Positions 51,797-62,943 of a stretch of DNA of 64,000 nt are shown one piece after another. Position 1 is the first letter of the stretch. The number at the start of each line of letters is the position of its first letter. Made by a program: the position numbers and the translations under genes. The notes beneath the pieces are model-generated. The model ran no database searches and had not been told where the DNA came from. It saw only the letters and a program-made list of their open reading frames with translations. Source of the stretch: Brachionus koreanus. Lineage: Eukaryota; Rotifera; Eurotatoria; Ploima; Brachionidae. The stretch lies in the NCBI GenBank assembly GCA_016987375.1, contig PJRA01000444.1, positions 1,122,104 to 1,186,103 on the forward strand, in the 5' to 3' direction.

Positions 51797-52600
51797 TTAA
51801 CTCATTCCTAAATTAGATCACTATAAAACGAATAAATCAAGTTAAAAATTAATTTTAATAAAAATTTTACATAAAAAAACTCCAGTTCGTTTATTAATTC
51901 TAATTCAAAGGTCACTTTAAACTTATAATTTTTCAAGTCTTTATATAATATAATATACAAAAAAATATTGAAGAATCAAATTGCTTTTTTATATTGGTTA
52001 ACTTCAAAAATATATAATACAGCCCAATCTTAAAAAAGACTTTTTAATAATGAATCTTATTTTAACTTACCTTTTGGACCTGATTAAAAAGAAGGGAATA
52101 ACAAAACAAGGGACTCAATATCTGCTTTTTAAGCATCTCAGATGCTACAAAACAAAGTTTTTTGCAAAATACCAAATACTTTTCGTTCGATATTTTCAAA
52201 AGACATTTGTTTTTAGCAAAGAAATTAGAAAATTTTCGTAAAATGATTACAAATCAAATACAATTTTCCGTTTCTTTTTTAAATTCTTTTTTCAGGAAAT
52301 AATATAAAGATTAGATTATAATTAAAATTCAGTTCGTTTATAGAAAAAATCCATAAATTTTATAATCGTGAAAAAATTTTCCCGTTATTTTTGGCGAAAT
52401 ATAAAATAAGATTTTAGATAAAATTTAATTAATATAATTTAGAAAATCGTAATAAAACAATACTTATTATTTAATTTAAAAAAAATTAACTAATAATTTG
52501 GATTACTTGAATCTTATATTAAATCATTTTATTCTTCGTGCTCAATTTTAACAATAAATATGATTTCTTGCCGTGAACAAGTAAAATAAAAATAAATTTG
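51797..52600. other. AT-rich 3' flank of the Ig-family gene
   Basis: No gene recognised. A 63-codon frame at 52050-52241 has no similarity that I can see and looks like chance. Confidence 0.35.
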
Positions 52601-53140
52601 GGGAATATTAATTCGTCATAGCTTTCAGTCTTTAGTGGTGTTTCTCAAGGCTCTAGGATTTATATTAACCAATTTTGAACAAATTAAAAGTGACTGTAAA
52701 GACTATGCAGATGAAACAAAATAATAATATAATAAAATAAAATAATTGCAATTATTAAAAATTATTTATCCAAGTTGAGGCTTCAAAATGATATGAACAA
52801 TATTTGCTATTGGTCAAAAAATTGGTCACCAGGACTAAACGCAGAAAAATACAAGGTCTTACATTTGGGTAAAATGAATTGTAAATTGAGTTTCATAAGG
52901 TTCAGTACTTGATTTAGTTAGTCTGTTACTATTCCTGATCTTCATAAATGATTTACCAGAGCTAGTAAGTCACTTTTGCAAGTTGTGGGTGACAGCAAAT
53001 TGATTAGCGTCATTAGAAATACATGTGATCAAATGCTTATTCAAGATGACATTGACAAGATGGTTGAATTGTCGAAACGTTTGAGTATGGAATTTAATGA
53101 ATCCAAATATATTTTGAAACGATAGCTTCAGCCCAAAAGG
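52600..53140 (+). mobile_element. LINE reverse transcriptase debris
   Basis: Plus-strand fragments in several frames resemble the middle and end of a LINE reverse transcriptase. A GVSQGS block lies near 52640. A degenerate YADE at about 52705 stands in the place of the YADD box. Then come LRLQNDMNNICYWSKNW, LNAEKYKVLHLGKMN (about 52770-52880), and a second overlapping piece, INDLPELVSHF with IQDDIDKMVELSKRLSMEF (about 52945-53100). The duplicated order suggests two nested or adjacent dead copies. Confidence 0.65.
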
Positions 53141-53394
53141 GATCTACTTAAACACAGATTAAGTCGCTGTTTTTATTTACTTTTACTAAATGTAAAGCAT
53201 GAGACATTGGCTACAAAAATTAAAAAAATAAATATTTGTGACATTGTTTCAAATTTAAAGTTAAACCTACCAAATTAAGACATAAAAACCAAATTAAGAA
53301 AAAAAGGATAATTTTCTAAAATAAGAAAATGGATTGATTTTATTTTACTAATGAGACCGTTCTAATCTAAAACTAAAATATAATCCTTCCAACA

Positions 53395-53637
53395 ATTTTT
53401 TTTTTTTTTTTTCCTTATTCACTCCTTGTGGAGCATAGGGTCATTACTTTTGATTTCCACTCAAGTCGATTTTTCTCTTGAGTTTCTTTCGTGTTTTCTT
53501 GATTTCTTTGTAACTTGAAATGTCTTGGACGGTCGGGTAGTTAACCCAACGCGTTTGCAGCCGGACTGGATGAGGATTCGAACCCACGATCTCCTGATTG
53601 GATGTCGGGTGTTCTAACCACTACACCACAGGACCGA
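53395..53637 (-). mobile_element. tRNA-derived SINE with target-site duplication
   Basis: On the minus strand the element begins with a tRNA-like head containing an A box (TGGTGTAGTGG, 53628-53618) and a perfect B box (GGTTCGAATCC, 53584-53574). It continues for about 170 nt and ends in a run of about 17 A (T on the plus strand at 53396-53412). It is flanked by the 9-nt direct repeat CTTCCAACA at 53386-53394 and 53638-53646. These are the marks of SINE insertion by a LINE machinery. The acceptor and T-stem pairing is degenerate, so it is not a working tRNA gene. Confidence 0.85.
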
Positions 53638-53649
53638 CTTCCAACATTT

Positions 53650-54217
53650 AGATCACCTTTAAAAAGTCTCGATTAAAGATTTTAAAGTGAGTGAGACAAA
53701 TATTTGATACATTCAATTCGATTGGTTGTCTGACCGTGAACCGCTTGAAGAGTTTTAAATCAATAATTTTATTGAAATTTTAACATCGAAAATTTAAAAA
53801 AAAATGAATTTTTCATTTTGTTTTCCTAAACATAATTATTCACTTATTAATGCCAAAAAACTTTATTCATAAAAAAATATTTTTTCATTTTTTTTAAACC
53901 TTAAATTAAGTATTTTACAAAGAAAATTAATTAAGATTAAAAAAATGTTAATGCCATAATATAATTTTTAAAACTTCAATAAATTAATTGAAAACCTAAG
54001 AAAATTTTAAATTTTTCTGGTGTATATATTTTTTATTTTTGTTTTTTTTCTAAACAAAAAATTGTTTTAAGTATTTTTCGAGCTTAGAGAAAAAAAAATT
54101 GTATGAATTTATTAGTTTGTATTTAATTTTATTATTTTATTTCTTAATAGAAAAATTTATGCGTCAAAAAAATAAATGAGTTGTTATTAAATAAAAATTT
54201 TTTATTAAATAATGAAA
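53650..54217. other. AT-rich spacer
   Basis: No gene or repeat recognised. Contains the 3' flank of the minus-strand gene that ends at 54218. Confidence 0.35.
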
Positions 54218-54937
54218 TTACATGGTCATATCTATGCCAGATGATTGATCTTTTATCTCTTGATAAACTTTATTAGGTGTAAAATTAAAAAAATCGTTTC
54301 TTATTTTTCCATAATGACGAATTGATCTGTTATCAAATTTGTAGAAAGTATTAATTATATCATTTTTTAAATTTATATCTCTGAAGTCACAGCTAGACCA
54401 AAGATCTTTCTTAAAATGCTGGTCGAAGCTTCTTCTCTTGGCATTTTCTTTGCTTATTCGTTTATAAGTCTCATTAGATCTAGTTAACAGCTCATTAGTT
54501 CTAATATTGCGTAAGTTTTGTTCCAGTTGTTTTTGCTCCAATAATATTTTTTGTTCAAAAAGAAGCTTTTTCTTTTTTTCTGACGATTTTTCGACATTAT
54601 TTAGGTTTTGATTATAGGATTTAGATATCTTTAATTTTGGAAATTCTTTGGTACTCCACTCATAGTTTGTCGAATTAGTAAAATTATTATTTAATAAATC
54701 TTCAATACTGTGAGATTTGGGAATCAATGAACCGATTTTGATCTTTTCTATTGTGTTTGGCTGACAAGTCAATTCCGCAAACTTATCATAACCAATTTCA
54801 AGAATTTCTTTTTCTTTATTCAAATTGTTCTCGTATAAAATTGTTTCTTTATCAACCAAAGAAAACTTGTTTTTTAAGAATTTTAAGGGTGGTAGAAACG
54901 AGTTCTTTTTGTTAGTGACTTGATCAGATTGCATCAT
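54218..54937 (-). CDS. Hypothetical charged protein, 239 residues
   Basis: One uninterrupted minus-strand frame starting with two Met codons (54937). The middle (about residues 115-165) is rich in Lys, Glu, Gln and Leu (KKKLLFEQKILLEQKQLEQ) and should form a coiled coil. The rest is polar, with a few aromatic motifs such as YEWSTKEFPKLKI and NDFFNFTPNKVYQEI. There is no signal peptide or membrane helix. The region before the start shows an acceptor-like tctatctag, so a 5' UTR intron is likely. I do not recognise the family. It is divergent from the unknown gene at 55968, about 1 kb away. Codon use and length support a real gene, not noise. Confidence 0.65.
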   Translation of the reverse strand: MMQSDQVTNKKNSFLPPLKFLKNKFSLVDKETILYENNLNKEKEILEIGYDKFAELTCQPNTIEKIKIGSLIPKSHSIEDLLNNNFTNSTNYEWSTKEFPKLKISKSYNQNLNNVEKSSEKKKKLLFEQKILLEQKQLEQNLRNIRTNELLTRSNETYKRISKENAKRRSFDQHFKKDLWSSCDFRDINLKNDIINTFYKFDNRSIRHYGKIRNDFFNFTPNKVYQEIKDQSSGIDMTM

Positions 54938-55967
54938 TACCTAGATAGAGGAAAATTAATAAATTAAAAAATTATTTATTAGAGTAATATAAATAAAAGC
55001 TTAAAATGCTAATTGAAAATTTTTTGATTGTTTCTTTACGATACATTTATGAATTTTAAGAAATTAAAGCGTAAAATGAAATGAATTTTTAAATGATCTT
55101 TAAATAATTATATTAACTATGGTGTAAAAAATATTATTATTGTTTTAGTGTAACAAATTAAATTAGCTATAAGAATTTTATTAAATGAATTTTTTCAGAC
55201 ATTAATTAAATTTTGAATCAAAAACATTCATAAAAATATCAATTGTTTTCCTTCTTTCAATTTGGAAAACATTAATTGATAAATATACCTAAGAAATTTT
55301 CTTTTATTCTTTATAGAACTGTTTCTAACCAAAATTTAATCCCATAAAATACTGGACATGCTATGAAATAAAATAAAATAAAAAAAATCGATTTTTGAAT
55401 CTGATTTTAGAAAATTAAAATATTTTCACAAAATTATTAATATTTTTTAATTATTTTCTCATAAAATAAACATTTAAAGCAAACAAAATTTATTCCTTAG
55501 AAAGAAGCCAAATAGAACCAAATAGTAACTTTTAAGTTAAATGGAAAATAAGAGTTATGCATTTAAACTTGGAAAAAAAATTAAATTGTCAAGAACAACA
55601 GGCTTGAAAACATTCGAAATTTTAAAGCACTAAATATAAATATATTATACCTGTAATGTTTTTTGTTTGCAACTCAATTTTGAATTTCATTTGTTTCTTA
55701 AAAATTACTTCACAATAGCAAATTAGCTTCGCAGCTACATTTTGTAAATTTCTGATTTAAGTTTTGTTGATTTGAATTTCAAGTAAACAAAGCAACAAGT
55801 TCAAAATAGAGTCTATAAACAATTATTATTAGTTTTAAGTTTTTTCATCTTTTTTATGTTTTTCAGAAAAGCCGATCAGCTCTAAACTAATCTCTAAATG
55901 AAAAATTTATTTGAAAAATATTTTGCTCTGTTAGATATAATTTTTCCAAAAGATTTTTCAATGAATT
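54938..55967. other. Divergent intergenic region between two unknown genes
   Basis: About 1 kb separating head-to-head genes at 54937 (-) and 55968 (+). AT-rich, with no recognised motif; it should contain both promoters and possible 5' UTR introns. Confidence 0.35.
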
Positions 55968-56913
55968 ATGACTGTTCTTCCAGAAATTGTTCGAGAAGCT
56001 AAAATAGTCTCTGGAAAAGATAACAAATTGATAAGTGATTTTCTCCCTTCGACAAGTATTACTAATTTTGATTTCGATTTCAGTCCGAATAAAGAAGAAA
56101 TAACTCTCAAATCTAGCAAAAAACATGGATCTCTCAAACACGACAAAAATAAAACATTGATTTTTAATGACAAAAATCGAAGCACGTCATACTCTCGAGC
56201 AACTCAATCGACTGATTTTATAAATATTAAAAATTCACCAATTGCGACAAATTACATGTATAAATGGAAGCCAGTAGAGAGACTTCCATCGAGAGTCGTT
56301 CAAGCTAAAGTTAAAATATATAAACCGCCAAAGCGAATTGAAATGACTGGTAGACCATCTTCACCTTATAAAGTCAAAGTAGATTATGAGACAGCAGATC
56401 CTACATTTCATAATGAAAAAAGGTCAAATGAAATGAAACGGCTTCAGTATTTACAAGCACATACAGCTTGGTCAATTTATCCGTATGCTGGAATTGAAGA
56501 GCGTGAGGAGTACAAGTAAAAATTTCTGAAAAAAAAAATTTTAAAATAAATTTTTATATGTTATTAGCAAAAAAATACGTGAAACATTAAAAGAACAGAT
56601 TGATCAAAAAGATAGGCAGCTAAGAAAAGATTTTGATGACAAAATTTTGGAATTTAAAATTGTATCTGAATTAGATCAACAATTTAAAAATGAAGACAAA
56701 ATTAAAAGAATGGAAAAGGCAAAATATTTGATGGGCTATAGGGATGAAAATAAACAAGTAAGAGGATTTTGGTCACAAACTTTTCTAAAATATAAATTTA
56801 AGCTAATGGAGGACAAGTGGATGCATAATTATTTGCTAAAAAGACATGAATGGCAACAAGAGAGTCAATTATTATATCAAGATCCGGTAAATTGGAGCAA
56901 AACATTGAGATAA
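55968..56913 (+). CDS. Hypothetical basic coiled-coil protein (2 exons)
   Basis: Exons 55968-56515 and 56568-56913 join in phase to give 297 residues. The N-terminal 75 residues are polar. A central block has YKWKPVERLPSRVVQAKV, a Pro-rich KIYKPPKRIEMTGRPSSPYK and HTAWSIYPYAGIEEREEY. The second exon encodes a charged helix (KIRETLKEQIDQKDRQLRKD) followed by AKYLMGYRDENKQVRGFWSQ. There is no signal peptide or membrane segment. The style (short Pro/aromatic motifs followed by a charged helix) resembles ciliary microtubule-associated proteins, which would fit a region that also holds CFAP54, but that is only a guess; I do not recognise the family. Confidence 0.75.
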
Positions 56914-57330
56914 AATTTCGTCTAAATTTTATTATATTATTTTATTGAACCTATTATATATTATCTTAATAAAATAATTATGTTTTATCTAAATTAACTT
57001 AGTAAATATTTTTGAGATTATTAAAGTTTTAATTGAATGATCAATAATTTTTTTATAAAAATTTTAGTTATTTTAACAAATGACAAGTAGATAAATTATA
57101 TGATCACTAATTTTAAATTGTTCTTCATAATCGATACAAATATCATATTTAAATTAGCTACTTATAGAATAGAATCATATTATCCATCGAAAAAATTTTT
57201 TAGCCCCTAAATAGTTAGCTTGTTTATAATTAAATTAATTACAAAAAAAATTCCTTGGCAACTATATGAAATGTAAGTCTTTTTCCTTTTAACAACTTGA
57301 AAATTTTAAAATTTTTCACAATTAAAAAAA
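56914..57330. other. AT-rich spacer
   Basis: 3' flank of the hypothetical gene ending at 56913. An AATAAA lies at about 56970. Nothing else recognised. Confidence 0.35.
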
Positions 57331-58490
57331 TTGAACAATTTGGATTGTCTTTGTCTAATTAAAATAACAAAAAATGGATTATCATTTAAATCCAGATTTA
57401 TAATTAAAGAATATAATTTTTTTTTAGCTATTCAGAAATGTGATGAAAAAATTGCTTTTGATAAAAAAAATCCTAAAAGATTATTTTTAGATATAAACCA
57501 GAAAAAAGAAATCAAACACCGAATAAACTGCTTAGATAAAGATGGTAAAAGAGTCATAAATGGTGATGAAATAGTTAATAACTATCGACCAATATCGTTG
57601 ACTTATTAGAAATATTAAAATGAAAGCATGTTGTAAATAATTTATTTAGTAATGAAATATTGGAACAAATCAGCATGGATTTGTAAAAAATAAATCTTGA
57701 ACAACCAATCTAGTTGAAACAATGAACTTTTGAAAATTTAATACATTAATTAAGCAACCAGTCGATATTTTATTCTTGGATTTCGCTGGAGTATTTGATA
57801 CTGTGCCATGTAAAAGATTTTCAAGCTAGAATCGTATGGTATCACTGGTTTGACATTGAGAAAGATTAAGTCATTCTTAGTAAATAGAAAGCAAAGATTT
57901 GTATTGGAAAACTACGCTTCAGATTATATTTTTGATGTGGAAACAAACAAATTAAAATCATTACAAGAAGATTTAAAAAGAAAAACTTTAAATTTTAAAA
58001 GATTTTTAAAATTTTAATAAATATAAAGTAATGCGTATTGAACAATAATGAATGCAAATATTATTTAAATGATGGTGACAAAAAATTGAATTGACTAAAA
58101 CAAAGCTAGAAATTATTAGAAAAAATCTGAAATTTGACGACCAATACAGCTGCTAAAAAAAGTAACAGAATGCTTGGTATATTGAAGAAAACTTTTAAAA
58201 CACGTGAAACTGATATATAGAAAAGACTATATACTTGTTATATTAGACCAAACCTTGAATATGTATGAACATATTATTTATGAATAAACCAAACCTGTAT
58301 GGTCACCATATTTATTAAAAGATATAAAATATTGAAAGATATTCAACATAGGTTAACTAAAATACTTAAACTATATTAAACTATGAAGAAAGGTGTATGA
58401 AAATGGGTTTAACTAGTCTAAAATTGAGACGCATTAGAGGTGAGGGGTTAGAAACAAGATAATCATATCAAAGATTTAGTAAAGAAGCTT
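57331..58490 (+). mobile_element. Decayed LINE, plus strand
   Basis: Reading across frames gives a LINE polymerase in the normal order. IKHRINCLDKDGKRV with NNYRPISLT (57510-57600) comes first, then HGFVKNKS, then PVDILFLDFAGVFDTVPCK (about 57760-57810), then KIKSFLVNRKQRFVLENYA (about 57855-57915). The tail has SNRMLGILKKTFKTRE, RLYTCYIRPNLEYV and KILKDIQHRLTKILKLY (about 58160-58380). Numerous stops and frame changes mean it is dead. The LGILKKTF and TRE motifs match the LINE in the CFAP54 intron, so both may belong to one CR1/jockey/L2-type family. The segment around the YADD box seems deleted. Confidence 0.78.
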
Positions 58491-58499
58491 ATAATTTTT

Positions 58500-59184
58500 T
58501 TTGTAACAAGCACCAGAAAAATAAATAAAAATAAATTTAACATAACCATTACTTTTTCTCACTTCTAAATTAGTTATTTAATAAAAATAATTATTCACAA
58601 ATATTTTGTTTTTTTTTAATAGATTCTACTCGAAAATTTCAATTTAATCTATTTTTTAAAATAAAATCTATTTTTTAAATAAATGACTTACCGACAAAAA
58701 AAATTATGCTTTTAATTCATTTAACTTTTGAGTCATTGCAAGTTAAATCGAGGTAATTTTAAGGATGCTTACAAGTTTAAAAATCTGATGACTGAGAAAA
58801 AAAAAACTAAATTAATTAAAGCTATTATAGCTCTAAGACTTTTAAACAACTTAAGTTTAAAATATCAATATCTCAGAAGACAATGATAAAAATTTTTTGA
58901 AATCAAATAATTTTGATGAATCTGCAAAATATTTATTGAAATCAACATTCATAAAAATTTAACCCAAAGTTTTCATTCATTATAAAATTGTGGTTTTCAG
59001 AGATTTTCGAATCGATCAATTATATATTGATAAAATTAATAATGGAATTAGTCTTAAAGTAGATATTTATTTATAAGTTTTGAAACTTGAAAACTTCCTT
59101 TAAAAATTCATTAAGCTAATGAATTCATTTTGTGAATAAGAATGTGGATTTAAAGATCCCTACGTAATAATCCAAATATAAAAA
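58500..59184. other. AT-rich 3' flank of the RanBP2-like gene
   Basis: No gene recognised between the LINE remnant and the stop codon of the RanBP2-like gene; it includes that gene's 3' UTR. Confidence 0.35.
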
Positions 59185-62100
59185 TTATTGTTCATTTTCG
59201 CAACCAATACATCCTTTACAATTAGGTTTTTTCTCGTATAAATAAAATGTATCCGGTAGACCAAATGATCTTGCTTTTTCAATTTGTTCATTAGATGGTT
59301 CAGCTTCAAAGACAATTTTAACATCATTTGTTTCATATTTTTTGAATTTCTCCATGTTGCAACAGGCACATTTAACCGTATTCGGTTTATTAACAGTTAA
59401 GCAATGCTGACAGGTCCAGCTTCCTTGTTCAGCTTTTAACTCTGATAAATTATTTATTGCTTGAACCGATTTAGATGATGCCGGAAATTGAATTTCTTTA
59501 CTTATTTTTTGTGAATTTTTGAATTCCTGTACAAATTTCTTTGCATCATCTTCAGACCTAAATTTTGCTGCCAATAATTCTGTTTGTAATGCCCCCTCAG
59601 AGCAATCATTTGCCATCCATCTTACTTGTTTTTCATTTATAAGATCAAGCTTAATCTCTGGTGTGATCCGATGATTTGCACAAAGTTTTAGAACTTGATC
59701 TCTTCTCATAAGAATTCTAAAATTGTTTTCCTTAACTTTATGCTTCAAAATTTTTATTTCGCCTACACCTTTTTCTTTCCATTCTTTTGTTTTAGTATCA
59801 AATCGATATAATTTACATCTTTGTTTAAACAAAATATCCTCATCCTCCTCCCCTGTTTTAACCTCAACTTCCTGTAGCTTTACTAATGGTTTAAATTCAA
59901 CCTCAGGTTCGTACTCTTCAGGATTTTGATTTTCTGCCTCCTCCTCAGCTTCTTCGGCCTTAACCGATTGTGATCCAAATAAGGGAGTCGGTTTAGAACC
60001 AAATAAACCTTGACTATTTGGTGTAGTAAATCCTCCAGTAAATCCACCTTTGAAAGCACTTGTTGTTTTGGCTAAATCAGAGAATGATGGTCCAGATTTT
60101 GTGCTAAAAATGCTTTCAATTTTGTCACTTCCTGCTACATTCTTTTGATTGTTAGAAACTTGTCCAAAAGTTTGACTAAATGATATTGGAGATTTGATAG
60201 TATCTGTTAGTCCAAATGAAAAATTCTTTTTTTCACCCTTTCCATTTATGGATTCTCTTTGTTCATTAAATAATGTGCCATCTCTCGTTTTTTGACAGGC
60301 CAAGCATTTTGACATTTCTTCCTTATTTAATACGTAACAATCACTACATTTCCAACCTTTTTGGTTAAAAATAGCACTTAAACTTTTTTTAGAACTGTCA
60401 TATTTAAATGCTGTTTGTCCTGTTAAATTTTCTTCTTTTTTTTCACTGCTTTCATTTAATGTAGCTTCCTGAGATTCTTCACATAAATGCTTGAATTTTT
60501 TAGCATCTTCCTCATTTTTAAATCTCGCAGCTAGTAATTCATGTTTGCCTATACCTTCTGAATAATCTTGCGCATACCATCTAACTTGTTTTTCATTAAA
60601 AAGTTCCCATTTCAAGTCATTTGTTATTCTGTGATTAGCACAAAGCTTATAAACTTGATCTCTTCTCATAAGTATGCGAAACATATTCTCATTTATCTTA
60701 TGCTTTAATATTTTTATTTCTCCAGTACCTTTTTCCTTCCATTCTTTTAAGTTGCTATCATAACGATACAATTTACAGCGCTGTTTGAAGATTGGTTCTT
60801 CGTTTTCCTCTCCACTCTTGACCTCAACTTCCTGTAGCTTTACTAATGGTTTAAATTCAACCTCAGGTTCGTACTCTTCAGGATTTTGATTTTCTGCCTC
60901 CTCCTCAGCTTCTTCGGCCTTAACCGATTGTGATCCAAATAAAGGAGTCGGTTTAGAACCAAATAAACCTTGACTATTTGGTGTAGTAAATCCTCCAGAA
61001 AAGCCTAATGGCTTAAATAAACTAGTTTCACTCAATTTAGTTTCATCTTTACTAAATAAAGGAACTGTACTTGTTTTTACCCCACTTGAAGATGATTGTG
61101 ATATTTTATCGGATGAACATACTTGTGCGGTAATAGAAGTAGAAGATACTGTATTAAGAGCATTCATTAGAGACGAATTTTGGTTTTTTGTATCCTTAGA
61201 ACAGAATTCTATTTTTTGAATTTGTTGTGATTGTGTACTTAACGAGCAGTTATTTTCAGCGGTCGATGTTTTAATATTCAAAGTAGAACAACAAGCGCAT
61301 TTTAAATCTTCTTTTTTGTTTGGCGCATAGCATACATTACAATTCCAAGAGTCTGTTTTAAAACATTCACTCAAACTAGGCTTTTCAAGTAAAGCTTTTT
61401 CAGGTTTACTAGGTGTTTTAGTTTGACATTTCGAACTTTCCAAAACTTTCATTGATTTAACTGCTTTTTCGAATTCTATTTTAAATTTATTTGCATCATC
61501 AGGATTTTTGAATTTAGCTAATAGTATTTCATTTTTAGGTTCAGTTTCCGAAAAATCAGATGCTATCCAGCTAAATTGTTTAGGAGATATCTCATTTAAT
61601 TTCATTTCTCCATTTACTCGATGGTTTGCGCATAGTTTTAGGACTTGCTCACGTCTCATCAGTATTCTAATTATTCCAGTTTGTTTGTTTTTTAACAATT
61701 TTAGTTCGCCAAGACCTTTTTCCTTCCATTCTTTAGCTCCACTATCGAAACGAAATAATTTACAACGCAGTTTTAACAATATTTCTTCATCTTCTTCTCC
61801 TGTTTTAACTTCTACTTCCTTTAAGTTAACTATAGGCTTAAATTCAACTTGTGGTTCATATTCTTCCGGATTTTCACTTGCTTGAACTTCTTCAATTTCT
61901 TCATTTTGTTTATTTATTAAAGTCTGAGTATTATTTGTAGAACTAATTGTCGCTGGCTTAAATATATTTCCCACTGATGACATATTTGTTAATGAATTTT
62001 GCTTGTTAGAATCAGTAGTCTTAAATAGATTAGCACCTGAAAAAATGCTAGAGGTTGCTTCAGAAGTTGGTATCAAAGTTGGCTTTGTTTCTCCTGATTT

Positions 62101-62943
62101 GTTTGGTGTGAAATCAAAAACAGGAGGTTTTGGTTTTTCATTTTGAGAGGGAATAGTTGATTGTGGTGCTGGTTTAAATGTAAATTGATTTGAATGTGGT
62201 GTACTAGTAGTTGCTATATTTTGAATGAATTTTACAGAGTTGGCTGAAACTTGTTGCGATGGCTGATTTGAAATTAGATTTTGAAATGGCTTGACTTGTT
62301 GCCCGGAAAACGCTGAGCTTTGTTGAGGATTACATGGTGGAAAAGGGGCAACTGAAAACGGTTTTACTTGTGGAGGTGGTTGACTAAAATCAGTTTGAAT
62401 TTGTTTGGTCATTGCTGAAGCAGATGAAGGCATCGTTTGATTCAAATTTTGAAGATTTTGAACTTGGTTTTGGTTTAAAGGAGTTTGAACACTTTGAAAA
62501 CTAAGATTATTTAGCATTGATTGATTAATTTGATCAAGCATTGAGTTATTTATTTGACCAGAGAAATGAGGAGGAAGTTGAGGAGGATGGCTAATTGGTG
62601 GTATTGGCGGAAGCATTGTAGGTGGAAAATTCTAATAATAATTTTTAAAAAAAATAAATATATTAATTTTTAAAGGATAAATAATACCTGACGGTTAAGG
62701 TCATAGATTTTTCTTAATAAATTCTTAAACTCTTCAAAATCTTCCTTAAATCATTTAATTAGATTACGTAAAAATTTGATAAATTATTTGTCTAATTACG
62801 TCTTGCTTTACATATGCTTCACGTAAAGCCCTTATTTCACTTATTAAGTTTTTGTTCATATCAATCATATTTTTATTTTGATCAACTACTTCTCTAGTGA
62901 TTAATTCACAAAGATCTTCTAAATTTTTGATTCGATGTTCCAT
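59185..62943 (-). CDS. RANBP2: RanBP2/NUP358-like nucleoporin with three Ran-binding domains
   Basis: Minus-strand exons 62943-62800, 62744-62688 and 62631-59185 join in phase to give 1,215 residues. RanBP2 is the cytoplasmic-filament nucleoporin that binds Ran-GTP during nuclear transport. The first two small exons encode a helical coiled coil (IKNLEDLCELITREVVDQN). Next is a Pro/Gln/Asn-rich stretch of about 200 residues. Then three RanBDs follow (each with NPEEYEP, W-K-E-K-G, RILMRR-x-QV-x-KLCANHR). A RanBP2-type zinc finger follows each RanBD (SWNCNVCYAPN, WKCSDCYVLN, SWTCQHCLTVN). FG motifs such as GLFGSKPTPLFG lie between units. There is no TPR or cyclophilin region. An acceptor-like aattaag precedes the ATG, so upstream exons beyond the window are possible. 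Confidence 0.88.
59861..61000. repeat. Near-identical 178-bp tract repeated 960 bp apart in RANBP2
   Basis: Positions 59861-60038 and 60821-60998 are the same except for one base (59983 g, 60943 a). They encode the FG linker plus the start of RanBD3 and RanBD2. The sequence on both sides diverges to ordinary paralogue levels. The 960-bp offset is exactly 320 codons, one full RanBD/zinc-finger unit. Confidence 0.95.

Noticed and set aside
53560..53637. Functional tRNA gene on the minus strand
   Set aside because: A and B boxes are present, but acceptor and T-stem pairing fails, and the A tail and target duplication show it is a SINE head.
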